64,000 nucleotides of DNA from Tamarix chinensis (lineage: Eukaryota > Streptophyta > Magnoliopsida > Caryophyllales > Tamaricaceae): contig CM060172.1 of the NCBI GenBank assembly GCA_030549775.1, positions 6,063,861 to 6,127,860 of the forward strand, given 5' to 3'. Below the pieces are notes generated by a model, which was given only the letters and a program-made list of their open reading frames with translations, searched no databases and was not told where the DNA came from. Shown here piece by piece: positions 23,561 through 35,744 of this stretch (positions are counted from its first letter, which is position 1; each line of letters starts with the position of its first letter). A program made the position numbers and the translations under genes.

Positions 23561-25440
23561 ATTTATCACATTTTTCCATTGGGGCATAAAACTAAAAGCT
23601 AATGCTTAACTCTAAGATTTCTTACACATCCCCTCTACATTCTTATTTACAAGAATTTGCAAAATAAAAGCTTTGAGTTTAGAAATACATTCCCCACAAC
23701 AAAAATTAGTGCAAGTTCTTGATTAGTGAAAACAACAATTATAAGTATTATATGATCTATCAACATCTCATGCTTCTCAAGTACTGAAGTATAATTTTAT
23801 TCCTTCATAGATGGTATATGAGTAAACACAATGTTAAAATGTAACCATGTTTGTTTTAATCCAACAATATGAAGTAAAGGAATCCTACACATATATTTAG
23901 TGTCACACAAAACCTCAACTTCTCTATACTTAAATTATATTATTTCCTTAAAATATACTTGCTCAATTTTTCTCTCTAATATGTTATATACCCTTTAAAA
24001 GTGGTTTCAAGTGTTGCTTGAAATGTTTTTTCTTTCCTTACTATTTTAACATTGTATACTTTTCATTTTGCCTCTTCTATCGTATTTGTGCTTTACATGC
24101 TCTATTATTTAGCTAGTTTCCAATATTTCATTCATAAGGAAGGAACAATATTGGTTTCTTGGTTGCATATTATGTTACACTATTGCTACTTATTCAAGTG
24201 GTGTTTATTATTATAAGGTTGTAGAATTTATAATATTTTGGTTTTATTTATTTTTCCTTGTTATTTGGTAAAATGACCAAGAAGAACTATGTAGACTTTT
24301 ATAGTGTTCTTTTATAATGCTAGATTGCTATTTGTTGTAATTTTAGAGTATCGCAAGATAAGTTAGGTTTTAGAATTTTTCTTACATGATTAGGTGGAAA
24401 TAGAAAAAGTTGATGAATGCCTCATTAAAATCTAAAAATTTTGTTTCTTTGATGGTTAATTTCTTGCATCTAATATGACATATCAAGATGATTAAGTGCA
24501 GAAAGGTGCTAAAGAAGAGAGATGGAGAGTTAAGATGAAGAATGTATTGAATTTAAGACACAAGAGACTTATATATGTCATTGATTAATTTATTAATGAA
24601 GGGGTATCAACCGGAGAGAATGTGACATATTATATAAGCTATGTAAATTCTAGAGTTCATGCATTGCTTCCCATCAATATTCTTGGTTAGAGAAATACAC
24701 CTAATGAGAAAAAGAAAAAGCCATGGGTTGATATACAAGTATAATAAGCATTTATATACTAATATTATATCATCATTTAAATTATATACTAATAAAATTT
24801 ATTATTATTAAGATGTATAATGGTTTTGATGTGCTTGAATGCTATAAGAATGTTGATCTTAAAAAATGTGCTAAATCTTAGAAACACTTTAAATTTGATT
24901 TAGCATGCCTTTAAATGGTTGATGAAGATGGAAATTTCCTATCATAGTGAGTACTAGATATCAGGGCATGATACCCCAATAATGGACTACATTTTTTAAG
25001 TTTAAAAGTTAGAAGAAGTTAAGGTATTCCTTAAATAATATTTATAATCATATATATATATATTGATTTTCTCAATAACTTGTATGCTTTTGGAGGTATA
25101 AGAAGAGGAAAAAGGTAAAATAAAATTCCATGAAAAATAACTACCCTCACAACAATTCACGTGTTGGTAATAATGCCACAAGAAAGGAGTTGGTAAGGGA
25201 ATAAACATATGCTGGTATTTGAGGTCAGCTAATTAGAGGCTTATATATGTGTTGGGGCATGGGGAAATAAAGCATGAACTTCCAGTGATTATTTTTTGTT
25301 GGTCTTTGAGAGACATAGTCACCCTTGAATTTCCCCAATATAACAAAAATTCTCTCTATGTTTTTTAGTTCATTTCGGAACTCACATGGTCTTAGTTTTT
25401 GTAAATCCTAACTCTTATTATATTTTATGCTATATATTTT
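23561..25440. other. Repeat debris, no supported gene
   Basis: The first few hundred bases may continue the LINE relic (- strand) upstream of the RT. The remainder is AT-rich with only short frames, and a short (TA)n run lies at about 25050. Nothing could be identified. Confidence 0.4.
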
Positions 25441-25542
25441 GTGCACTTTGTTCCTCATGTTTTAACCATTTGGATACTTAGCCTTGTATCTAACATGGGA
25501 TGAATGGTAGAATGTTTATTTAATGTTATGTGTGGAGATAAT
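25441..25542 (+). mobile_element. Split LTR (host of the nest), left fragment
   Basis: TTAGCCTTG...GGGATGAATGGT just before the solo LTR resembles the region preceding the terminal inverted repeat in copies 1 and 2 (TTAGCCTTA..., GGAATGGTT). The matching right fragment is the LTR end at 39251-39277, with 29020-29083 between. ATAAT at 25538-25542 is also the left target duplication of the solo LTR that follows. Confidence 0.45.
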
Positions 25543-25617
25543 TGTAACACCCCCAAAATTTACTACTAAAAAATTTTGTTTAATTGTAAAAACATCTAAA
25601 CATAAGAGGGGTGTTAC
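25543..25617 (-). repeat. LTR-terminal inverted repeat
   Basis: GTAACACCCC and GGGGTGTTAC are perfect 10-bp arms 53 bases apart, at the LTR's sense 3' end. Confidence 0.85.
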
Positions 25618-25950
25618 CACCATAATTAGTATAATTCTGGCCCCATACCATTCATATACCAACTACAAGGCAAGATAAAATAGCATGCAAACCATAACAA
25701 GTGTAGTAGAATAACAATTCATATCATAAAACAAATTTAGGTGTTTATTCTTAAAGGGAATATTGAAAGACATAAAAAATTCAAATAAAAACATTTATCT
25801 GAAGAAAATTGGTACAAACAACCATTATATGTCACACTCTTAGTTTCCCATCCCTGACCACAAAAGCATCACTCTACCTTGATCAAAGCATTATCTGTAG
25901 TAAAGTCATCTAACGAGTCCTCATTCACTTTCACAAGCTCAAAAGGAGTC

Positions 25951-26015
25951 TCTGCTCATGGGAATGAGCATCACCCATAATAGGGGTGATCAGTAAGTTA
26001 CGTACTGAGTAAGAT
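25951..26015 (-). promoter_or_regulatory. TCAGTAC-box module with two stem-loops
   Basis: GCTCAT-GGGA-ATGAGC and ATCACCC-ATAATAG-GGGTGAT are perfect inverted repeats next to GTTACGTACTGAGTAAG. The pairings are kept although the bases differ from copy 1 (CACCCAT/ATGGGTG there). Confidence 0.75.
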
Positions 26016-28253
26016 AACAATACAATTAAGCAGGTTATAGATATCAATAACACCACAATAAGGAATAACATATGCATAAGTAAATTATATTAATTAATTC
26101 ATTATTATTTAAGTTCAAGGTATTAGTGCAATAAATAATCAACTCATGATTTTATCCACTTTAGGTTTAGGGACTCCACTACTCTCACCTAGTACATTGG
26201 TAAATAAGTACAACTGTGAGGTTAGGACGCTCCTTGCCACTATTCTCACCTATGGATCGGTAATCAAGCTATAACAGGTCTTGACCCATTTAGTATTCAT
26301 TTATAAGTAATTAGTGTCTTACTAAGGGTTACTATCATCCAATAATTCAATGTGATTAAGTTTAGGACCCTACTATATTCTCTACTATAATTGTATAGGG
26401 TACAACTTCTACGGCATGGCACTCCTAGCCACTATTCTTCTTAGTGGATCGGTAAATATAATAAGGCTGGACTTAGTTGGTCTTCTACTTTACGTGATTA
26501 GTGTATTATTCATTTTTATTTATTGGAGATTTAATACAGAAACATGCACACCTAGCACATGCATGTCTCCTTCCCTTCTACTACCCTAAGACAACCTAAT
26601 TTCCTTAGAAACCCTAATTCCACAACTCTTGTAAATCCTTACGTATAGTGTCTCTTTTGAGTCCCTAATTTATCTAACAAACCCTAACATGTCATTGGAA
26701 GCCCCTGTTCAAGGAACATAGCCTATTACCATAATTTCTCACATATAATAGTAGCCTTTAGGGTTACTCCTCAAAACCTTAACTTTTCCTACTTGGCCTA
26801 GCCCCTCCTATACTACTTTTTTATCCCTAAATTCCATACCTATGCATATAATGCAATAGTTAACCATCCTCTCGATTATCATAGCCTAAATACCCCATTT
26901 TCATATGTGATAATACCCTTCCTATTGAAACCCATCTCAAAACCCTAATTCCTCTTTGTGGTTATGACTATCCCCCCATTCTGTATGGCTATTAAATTTG
27001 GTACACATTACTAAAATGACATGCTTAACATAATATTCCAAGATTATAATCCAACTCCCTAATTTAGTACATGTGATAATAACCTAACCTTATGGTTTTG
27101 TACCTTGGCCTCCCAAAATCCTAGTTTCACTTTTTGGCCATCTCTCTTCCCCTAGTGCTCAAAGGGCTTAATGCCATCCTTAACCCCACACTCTTTTTTT
27201 GGTAACAAACCCCCACTCTACTCACATATTTTCATGGCTTCATTTAGGTTTTATTTTTCCCCATGCATTATTATTCACCCCATACTGTATTTACCCTAAA
27301 CCTTCTTATTTTTTTCATAATCATTCTATATAGTACCTCCAACCCATTTTTGGCTATTTTCACCCTAAGGTATCCTTCATGTTATTATTCAAAATATTAA
27401 CCAAAATGACCATTGGTCTCAAAACCCTACCTAAGTGACAAGTCATTCAACACAAAGACTCTCCAAAATTTACACACATGCAATATCATAAAATATAGAT
27501 ATTCATCAATCACTAGAAATCAATACAATCATAACCACCCAACTTCTTACCTTATTGGAACAACATTGGTTTATAACCATGTATGACCTATGACTCTTCT
27601 TTTGCTATCACCAAAAAAATATCTAGAAAATGGGAATACACACAATTTATATTTTCTTTTATTTTATATTTTTTTTTATAAAATAATAAAAAGGAACATA
27701 GAAAAGAAAACTTAAGGAGAGGAAAGGAAGTGGAGGTGGCCAAAATGGGGGAGAAAAATGGTGTGGCGGCGATAGTAGAGGTGGTGTGGCGATGGTTGCT
27801 AATTTTTGGCAAAGATGGGTGTGGGTTGGTAGCATGGGATCTAGGGTGATAGTGGCATTAGAATGGGATGGTGTGGGTGGTGGAGCTGGCGACCGACGGT
27901 GGTGTAGGTTGGCACACAACTAAGAAGGAGAAGGAAAAAATAGGGGGAGAGAAAAAGGGTTGTTGGTGTGGCTTTAGCATGGTGGTGGCAAAGAGAGAGG
28001 AGAGTTTTGAACGGTGTTAGCTAGAAGAATGTAGCCTACAATGGTTGTAGGCATAGGAGAAGAGAAGAAAAGGAAGGAGGGAAAGGGGGTCGTGCAGGCA
28101 TAGGTAGGGCATAGGTGGGGAAAAGAGATGGTACGAGAGTATGGTTGGGAATCATCATGGTGGTGCAGTCCTATAGTGGGAAAGGATGGGGAGGTAAGAA
28201 AAAATAGGATAGGGTAGCAGATGGAGATGAGATGTAGAGGGGGATCTCGAAGG

Positions 28254-28267
28254 GGTATTTATAGGCA
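28254..28267 (-). promoter_or_regulatory. LTR TATA box
   Basis: The - strand reads CCTATAAATACCCC, nearly identical to CCTATAAATACCCG at 32660-32673 in the other solo LTR. It lies about 750 bp from the LTR start. Conservation between two independent copies supports a core promoter. Confidence 0.7.
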
Positions 28268-28559
28268 GGGAAGGGGCTAAGGGAGTGGGGAAGACGAAAA
28301 GAGGCTTGGTGTACATGGCTACGGGGAGGGGAGGAGGTGGTTATAGGAGGCATGTCAGGGTAGGGGTGTAGGTGCAAGGGAGTAGGTGTCCAAGGTAGGG
28401 GTGTGGTGGAGTAGAGGCACATACCAGTGTGAATGGCCCTGCATGGGTAAGAAAGGAAAGGTGAGGAGGATAGGCAATGTGAAGTGGTGCGGGTGTAAGG
28501 GATGAAGATGGAAAAGGGAGATGGCAATGCTAAGGGGATGAGTGTAGGAGAGAAGAAAT

Positions 28560-28850
28560 GGATGAAAAGGGAATAAGAAAAGAAGGGAAGAAAGGAAGAA
28601 AAGAGAAAAATGAAAGAAAAAGGAAAGGTAGGAATGAGCTTGGCCACCATAGGAAGGAAGGAAAAAAAGTAAGGGTTTGGGCCACCCAGGGGAGAAAAAA
28701 AAAGAAAAAAAGATAGGTCATGGGAAATGACATAGCAAATGGGAAAAGAAGAAGAGAAAAAGAAAGAAGGAATAAAAAGAATAATAAAATGAAGGAAAAA
28801 GAAGAAGAAAAAGAAGGAAAATAGGAAGTAGGGAAATTTGTGGGATTAAG
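28560..28850. repeat. Purine-rich tract (pyrimidine-rich in LTR sense)
   Basis: A strongly strand-biased run of GAA, GGAA and AAAG without a fixed unit lies upstream of the LTR TATA box. Equivalent pyrimidine runs are at 14090-14150 and 32030-32260. Frames across it are low-complexity and not genes. Confidence 0.8.
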
Positions 28851-29019
28851 GTTAGATTTTAGAGTAACATGTTAGCTTAGTATCAATAAATAAATAAAAT
28901 AAAATATAAATTAGTTATAAATTATTTTAGGCTCATTAACTAAAATAAAATGGTCAAAATTAGGTTAAATTAGTTTTTTGATAATTAAATTAATATATTT
29001 GAAATTTTTGGGTATTATA

Positions 29020-29083
29020 GTAATGCCCCATTTTTCTCAAGAGTAGTTTTGTTTTTCCACTTCCACAAATATTTTAAAAACAA
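29020..29083 (+). mobile_element. Split LTR (host of the nest), middle fragment
   Basis: TAATGCCCCATTTTTCTC begins the left arm of an LTR-terminal inverted repeat; its right arm, GAAAAATTGGGGTGCTACA, is 10 kb away at 39259-39277. The intervening CTTCCACAAATATTTTAAAA segment also matches CTTCCGCAATATTTTAGAC on the opposite strand of the copy at 19565-19600. Confidence 0.55.
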
Positions 29084-29247
29084 TTTTTTTTGTAAGTAAT
29101 AAGAATTTCATTAATTACAAAAGGAGAGGAAGTACATCAAATAGACAAAGATAATATTTATAAAGGGAACTAGATAAATCTATCTAAAGAATCCAATAAA
29201 ACAACCCATTTAGCCTTATTCTCAATGGAGGATAATTTGATGAAGAT

Positions 29248-31601
29248 CTAAAGGATAATCTCATGAGCCACATTTTTAACCAAGGGGACTTTGGCTTGAA
29301 AGATAGCTAAATTTCTAGCTTGCCAGATCTTATAAACAACATCAACAATCATCATACGCATAATACCTTGCTCACCCCGTCTATATTTTCTCCTTTGGGT
29401 ACTCCAATTTTTGAATTGATCCCAATCAGTAAAAGGAGGAACAATGCCAAGCCAATTACACATAATTCTCCACAACTCCTTGGTAAAAGGACAGAGAATA
29501 AAGATATGATTAAGATCTTCAAGCTCCCTAGCATATATACCACAAGTAGTCTCATTTGTGACTCCCCATTTACCAAGTCTGTCTCTAGTAAGTAAATCCT
29601 TCCTACACAATATCTAAGAGATGAATTTGCATCTAGGAAGTCCAGGATGATTCCAAACCAGCTTATGCCATGGTTTACTATCACCTTGCAGCCTAAAAAT
29701 ATCATACACTCTACAGGTTTTGTATACATCATCAGTGAGAACATAACCCTACTAGAAGATATGAAGAAGAATATCTCTAAGAAGCATGATTCTTCTAAAA
29801 ATCCAAGATTGATTAGGATGACACTGTAGATCACTCAAATTAGCCCCTTTGATTTAATAACCATGAACCCATTTGATCCAAAGAATCTCCTTATTATACA
29901 CCATCTGCCACAACCTCTTTCCCATAGTTCCAATGTTCTAGTAGAAAATATTTTTCATCCCTAAGCCTCCTTCCTTGATTGGGAGACAAACCTGCTTCCA
30001 AGAGACCAAGGATTTGTGGGAACCTGAATTAAGCCCTGACCATAGGAAGGTCCTGTAGATGCTATTAACATAGGCAATAACCTTTTTGGGGAGAATGAAA
30101 ACTTGAGTCTAGAAATTCTGAATGCCAAAAAGAATTGATTTGATTAGTTAGATTCTCCCAGCATAACTGAGATGTTTGTTAGTCCAAAGGAGAATCCTAG
30201 CAGAAAGAGAATCAATCAAAGGCTGAAAATATGAAATACCCAACCGAATAGAATCAAGAGAAACACCTAGGTATCTTAATGGGAAGAAACCTTCTTCACA
30301 TTTGAGAATCTCCAAAATCTATGCCTTTATAGAATTAGTTACCCCTGCCAAATAAACTAATCTCTTAGAGTGGTTAGCTTTCAAACCATAACATAAAGCA
30401 AAGTCATCCAACTTCTATTTAATAAAAGAAGCTAAGTAAACATCACCCTTAGTAAACAACAACAGGTTATAAGCAAAACACAGGTCAATAATCTTGAATT
30501 TATTGCAACCATGATGACCCAAAAACTTTCTATCATTCCATAACTGTTGTAAATCCCTATGAAAGTATTCCATATCAATTACAAAAAGATAGGGAAAGAA
30601 AGGATCCCCCTACCTGAGACCTCTCTTGTAGTTAAATGGATAGGTTAAGGTGCCATTCACATTGAAAGAGATTCTAACAAAAGTCACACATGCCATAACT
30701 AGCTTAGTGAAATCATAGGGAAAACCAAAAGCCAGGAGAGTATGTTGCAAAAAAGACCATTCCAGAGAATCATAGGCTTTTTGAATAACAACTTTAACCA
30801 TCATCCTAGGAGAACAGACTTACGTTGATAGTGCTTAACTAATTTAGTAGCCATAAGCACATTATCTCCTAAATTATGACCGTTAACAAAGGTATCTTGA
30901 AAGTCACCAATAATGAAATGCAACAACTTTTGCAATCTGTTAGCCAGGACATATGAACATTTTTTTATAGCAAACATTACAGCAGGAAATAAGCCTCTTA
31001 ACTTTTAAAGTTTCTCTTATCTTAGGAATGAGAATGATGGCAGTATTATTAACTTCCTTGAGAAGTTTCTTAGAGAACTAAAAATTAATAAAAGCATAAG
31101 ATATATCATTACCAAGAATAAGAGAGGTTTGTTTAAAGAAGAAAGGATTATAACCATCAGGCTGAGGAGCTGTCAAGTTTCCCATAGAAAAAAGGGCAGT
31201 CTTAACCTCTTTAACATTGGGTCGATCAAGCAGAATATGCCTTTGATTTAAAGATAATGAAGGACCTTGATTGCAATTTGTAGTGTTGATAGGACTAAGC
31301 TCAATAGTGGAAGAACCAAGTAGCATTTTGTAAAAACCCACAATCTTAGCCTAATATCATCTTCCTCCAAAAGGACCTGATTATGATCATTTAGTTGAGA
31401 AATTCTATTATGAGATCTCCTCCCCTATAGGCTAGCATAGAAGTATTTATTGTTGTGATCTCCCAATTTTACAAATTGAGTATAAGCCTTTTGTTGAAGG
31501 AAATTCTTTGCATCTCTGGCTCTCTTCTCGTATTCTAGTCTAGCCACTCTTTCATTATTGATATAATCTTGATCAAGAGGATGATGAGTCAAGTCATTAA
31601 C
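29248..31601 (-). pseudogene. LINE ORF2, RT and C-terminal part
   Basis: From right to left come an RT N-terminal segment (31341-31078; RPNVKEVKTALFSMGN, APQPDGYNPFFFK, where plant LINEs have KAPGPDG), then QKAYDSLEWSFLQ with GFP (30790-30700). The catalytic core is at about 30480-30460. It reads LCFAYNLLLF where FADD is expected, so both catalytic aspartates are lost. Next are GGLGM-type motifs (about 29960) and, last, LLTRDRLGKWGV...C...C...H...C (29610-29248), the zinc-binding domain that ends plant LINE ORF2. Frameshifts and stops are numerous. The protein would have copied LINE RNA at the nicked target, but this copy cannot. Confidence 0.9.
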
Positions 31602-32660
31602 TAAAATGTCCCAAAAATCTTAATTTTAAGAATTATAGATAATTAAGGACTTATTATGAAAATTAATTAAATAAATGATTTTTATTAAATTAAAAGGGAA
31701 TTAATTAGGGCAAATCAAGAAAAAATTAATAAATATTTTAATTAGGAAAAATTTAGGTATTTTAGATAATTAAGGATTTTATTTTGGAAATTAATTAAAT
31801 AAATTATTTTATTTAAATAAGAGGGAGTATATAGGGCCAAATTAATAGGAATTTTATCAATAATTTAATTGGAGAAAATTAGAGTGATTTGCTAATTAAA
31901 ATGGAATTTATGAAAATCCTTTCAAAAAAACCCTAAACTAGCCTAAAAAGGGAATTATATATTATTTTATTTAAATATTATTATTTTTAAATATCCTAAA
32001 TATCTTAATTAATTTAATTAAGCCAACTCACTATTTTTCTTTTTCACTTTTTCCTTTTCTTTCTTCCTTTTTCTTTCTTTTCTTTCTTTTCTTCCTTTTT
32101 CCTTTTTTTTCCTCTTCTTTCCCGATTTGGGCCGGGCATTTTTGCAGCCCATTCTTCTCTTCTTTTCCTTCTTCCTTTGCCTCAGCCCACTCCCCTTCTT
32201 TCTTTTTCTCTTTCTCGTGGCCCGTCTCCTTTCCTTTCTCTCTTCTTCAGTGTAGCCTAGCCCTAGACGCTACGTTTCATTCCATTTTATTTAAATGCTG
32301 TCCATCGGTCTGGTCCTCTTTCTCCTTTTATTTCTTTTTTTTTCTTGGCCTTCTAGTCCATGCGTCCTTCCTCCATCCTCCTTCCTTCCCTATCGACCTG
32401 CATCACCTTCCTAATCCTTGGTTTTTTACAGTTGATCACGCCCTATTGACCGGCTACTTCTTCTCCTCCCTTTCCCCTATTGATTCGTAGCTAATTGGAT
32501 CCAACCAACCCTCCCCTCTCCTCAAATGTTTTCCCTTCTCCCAACTAACAACTCACCCTACCACGTTTAATTTTGCCGGCCAAATGACGCCGCCGGTGAG
32601 CCCCAACTGACCTACCCCCATTCCCCCGTCTTCCCTTCAACCTTATATCCTCCTTAAGCC

Positions 32661-32668
32661 TATAAATA
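32661..32668 (+). promoter_or_regulatory. LTR TATA box
   Basis: TATAAATA within CCTATAAATACCCG, conserved in the solo LTR at 28254-28267. It sits about 1.06 kb from the LTR start, leaving about 4.2 kb of LTR downstream. Confidence 0.7.
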
Positions 32669-33329
32669 CCCGTTACCAACCCTGGAGTCAAGTTTATTTT
32701 TCAAACCCAGGAAAGTCATTCCTTTTAACCGGCGCCCAATTAGATGACCATTTTGCCGCCGTCGGCTAACGCCGCCACCCACTCTAGCCACTTAAGCACT
32801 CCCTACACCATCCTCTGCCCAACTCAACCTCCCTCCTCCCTCAATTTTTCTTGCATGAGCCACCCTGGCCGTGTAAAGTCTGCTTCCCAATTAGCCCTTT
32901 CTTCCACCTCCGCCGTAACCACCACCTCCTACACCACCCAAACTAATCTGCAGACTCTCCTCTACCTCCCCTACTCTTCTTTTCCTCTTCCTTCCTTTCC
33001 TCCTCCATTTCTCTTCTTCTTCCCCATTCATCCACCACCAGTGCCATCGTGCATCGCCACCATTGGTTGCGCCGCCACCTTTGGTTGCACCGCCACCTTC
33101 ATTCTACTTCTCTCCACCCGGGCAACCCTAAACACCCCAAACCCCACCTTCATTTTACTTGTCCTTTTCCCTTTTTCTTCTCTTTTTCCAGCCACCGCTG
33201 CCACCGACATGCACCACCGTCGGTGCTGCCTGTCACGACTAGCCTAAGGTGGAATCCTAAACCCCCTCAACCCTTTTACCCTATTTTTAGAATCTTTATT
33301 AATTTTATTTTATTTTATTTCCATTTATA

Positions 33330-34075
33330 TGAGTATATTATTATTATTATAATTATTTTTTTATTATGTATTATTATTATTAATGTTACTACGATTATTG
33401 TTATTGAGGGCCGAAGCCCTATTCAGTTTATTTTGATTTATTATTATTATTATTATTATTATTACTACTACTACTACTACTACTACTACTATTTTCAATG
33501 TTAGTATTATTTTTCTTTATAGGGCCGAAACCCTATTATGCCTATTTTGAATTTTAGTAGTAGTATTATAAATATTATATCTTATTATTATTAATATTTT
33601 TATCATTAGTATTTATTATTATTATTATTATTGTTATTATTTTTATTATTACTATTATTTATTAAGTTTATTATTATTGAATATAGGGTTGAAACCCTAC
33701 TTCATTTTATCTTTGATTATTATCATTACTATTATTACCATTATAATTATTATTATTTTGCAATATTATTATTATTTTTATCATTATTATTATTATTATT
33801 TCATTATTATTATTATTATTATTATTACTAAGTTTTATTAATAATGTTACTTATATTATTGTTAGTATTATTTTGGTGAAGGGTTAAAGCCCTTATTCCA
33901 CCATTTATTTTGAATCATATTATTTTTATTGGTATTTTTAGTATTACTATCATCTTTATTATTATTATTTTTACTATTATTTTTACTATCATTATTGTTA
34001 TTTTTAGTATCACTATTATTAATATTAGTGTAAAGTCTTCAAACTGCATATTATTAACTTTTATAATATTACTAT
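33330..34075 (+). repeat. TTA-rich microsatellite interval
   Basis: About 750 bp are dominated by TTA/ATT units in several blocks. The cleanest is (TTA)9 at 33438-33464 directly followed by (CTA)9 at 33465-33491. Four short islands with AGGGYYGAARCCCTA-like words (33410, 33522, 33685, 33880) separate the blocks, so the whole may be a degenerate 110-190-bp tandem repeat that later grew microsatellites. Confidence 0.9.
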
Positions 34076-34590
34076 TATTTCTTATATCTTTAGCAAATTT
34101 GTAATTAGTTAATGCCCTTATTATTAATATGATATTATTTTATCAAAAACATAGTCTTAGAATAAATTAGTAAATAATAGTATTTTTGGCAGGAGGGAAT
34201 CTGATCTTAGATTTTTCCCTCATTTAGGTGAGACCAATCAAAACCCTAAGGAGGTGGAGGAGCGTGCTCCAAGACCGGTGTCGTTTGAGGTAAGTGTGTA
34301 ACTAAGGCCTTAGGTGTGTTATGTGTATTATATGCTTTGGATGCCTTATATAATGTTGTGTTGTGTATCATGTGTTATTAGTTGACTATTTTATGTTGAC
34401 TATCCTATGTATGGAGTAGCTTGGAGTTAAGGTATGATTGTGTACATGCTTATTATATATGTTGATATGTATATGTGGTGAAATGATATGGAATATGATA
34501 TAATGTGTTGTGACCCTTTAAGACATGTATGTTAGGGTGTTTAATATGGTATTGTATGGGAGAAAGGATGAAAAAGGAGAATGGGGAAGG

Positions 34591-34658
34591 AAGTTGACCA
34601 AGGGGAGTAAGTTGACCAAAGAGGAATAAGTTGACCAAGGGATGTGAGTTTACCTAAG
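34591..34658 (+). repeat. Short tandem repeat, AAGTTGACCAAGGG units
   Basis: About three and a half units of 18-19 bp start at 34591, 34609, 34628 and 34647 (the last one worn). Confidence 0.8.
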
Positions 34659-34719
34659 TATTTTAATAATCCATGAGTGGAAGAATAAAAGGGGGATTTA
34701 AAATAAAATAAAAGAGTGG

Positions 34720-35140
34720 CAAAATCTATGTTTTCATATGGAAAAATCTATGGTTGTGCATGGGAGAGTCAATGGTTTGTATGGAAGAATCTAGGATTTT
34801 GTATGGATGGACTTAGGGTTTTGCATGGCAGATTTTATGGTGTTGTATGGGAGGATCAATTTAGGATTTTGTATGGATTGTATCCAGAGTTTGGTATGGA
34901 TGAATCTTGGGTTTTGTATGGAAGCATCTAGGGTTTCGCATGGAGGAATCTAGGGTTTTGCATGGAGGAATCTAGGGTTTTGTATGCATGAATCTAGGGT
35001 TTTGCATGGAGGAATCTAGTGTTTGCATGGATGAATCTAGGGTTTTATATGGAGAAATTTGGGGTTTTATATAGATGGGTCTAGGGTTTACATGGTTGAA
35101 TCTAGGGTTTCACATGGGAGTTTAAGGGTTTTGCATGAAA
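34720..35140 (+). repeat. Tandem array of about 22-bp units with telobox-like TAGGGTTT
   Basis: About eighteen imperfect units follow the pattern GAATCTAGGGTTTTGCATGG. The best-conserved run is 34925-35120. I count eight exact TAGGGTTT words, the reverse complement of the plant telobox AAACCCTA. A 71-codon frame at its left end (34716-34931) is a by-product of the repeat and not a gene. No equivalent array was seen in the other LTR copies, so it seems to be an expansion specific to this copy or its sublineage. Confidence 0.85.
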
Positions 35141-35744
35141 AGTTTAAAAGGCTGCATAGGATACGTAAAATCTGCGTCGGAGTGAAATTTATGTAGGGGA
35201 AGTTGAATTGGAGTGTGACGAAGGTGATGGAAGTGTTATTAGGGGGTTTGAACACTTTGGATGAAAAATAGTACGTGGAACAATATAATGGTACGTAGGG
35301 GACCGAACTAGGGTTTGGTGTGGCTACTTAGGATTTTTGTAGTAGCACGTGGACTTGGTGATTAAAGTGTGATGATGAGGGCGGAATCTATGGGTTATTA
35401 TGTGTGGAGTGTTAAAATGATTTGGGTTGTGAGATGTGGAGTAGGATGGACCACTAAGGTCTAAATTTGGGTTTTGGGATAAAACCCTAGAGTGAGGTGT
35501 GGGTGGACTTGGAAGACTATGGTAGTTTGCCTTGACCTATATACTTAAGAGTTGGACTTCTAGTGTGATATACAATATGGCGAAAAGGATGTTGGGGCAA
35601 GTTAGGAGGTGCAGGAGTATGATGATATGCATCGGGTCTATTAGGGGATAAGTGTAGAGGGAGTGAGGCGTGCATGTTTAGGGTAAAACTTATGAATAAG
35701 ATACTATTAGACATTAATCATTTAAAGTGGAAGATTTTGAGCCG

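Larger units (their letters stand above)
25543..29019 (-). mobile_element. Solo giant LTR, family A, copy 4 (3.48 kb)
   Basis: The ends are TGTAACACCCCC at 25543 and, read as the sense start, TATAATACCCAAAAATTT at 29019. It is flanked by ATAAT (25538-25542) and GTAAT (29020-29024), a 4-of-5 match, so the boundaries are good. In sense order it contains a pyrimidine-rich block (28850-28560), CCTATAAATACCCC (28267-28254), C-rich DNA giving false open frames, an iterated TGGATCGGTAA / CACTATTCT block (26460-26160), the TCAGTAC box with stem-loops (26015-25951), and the terminal inverted repeat (25617-25543). There is no gag or pol inside or beside it, so it is a solo LTR left by recombination between the two LTRs of a full element. 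Confidence 0.85.

Noticed and set aside
27588..28733. Frames of 67-159 residues on the - strand, rich in Pro, Ser and Phe
   Set aside because: Pyrimidine-biased LTR sequence. The largest crosses the LTR TATA box and no equivalent frame is kept in the other LTR copies.
32744..33504. Frames of 167 and 151 residues in a GC-richer patch, just downstream of a TATA box
   Set aside because: Considered as a host first exon or an LTR-encoded small protein. They are low-complexity, unrelated to frames in sister LTRs, and run into a TTA microsatellite.
34716..34931. 71-codon frame with repeating Tyr/Trp/Gly pattern
   Set aside because: It is a reading of the 22-bp tandem array.
34720..35140. Interstitial telomere remnant
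   Set aside because: TAGGGTTT occurs once per 22-bp unit, not as a run of TTTAGGG, so this is not a telomeric array.
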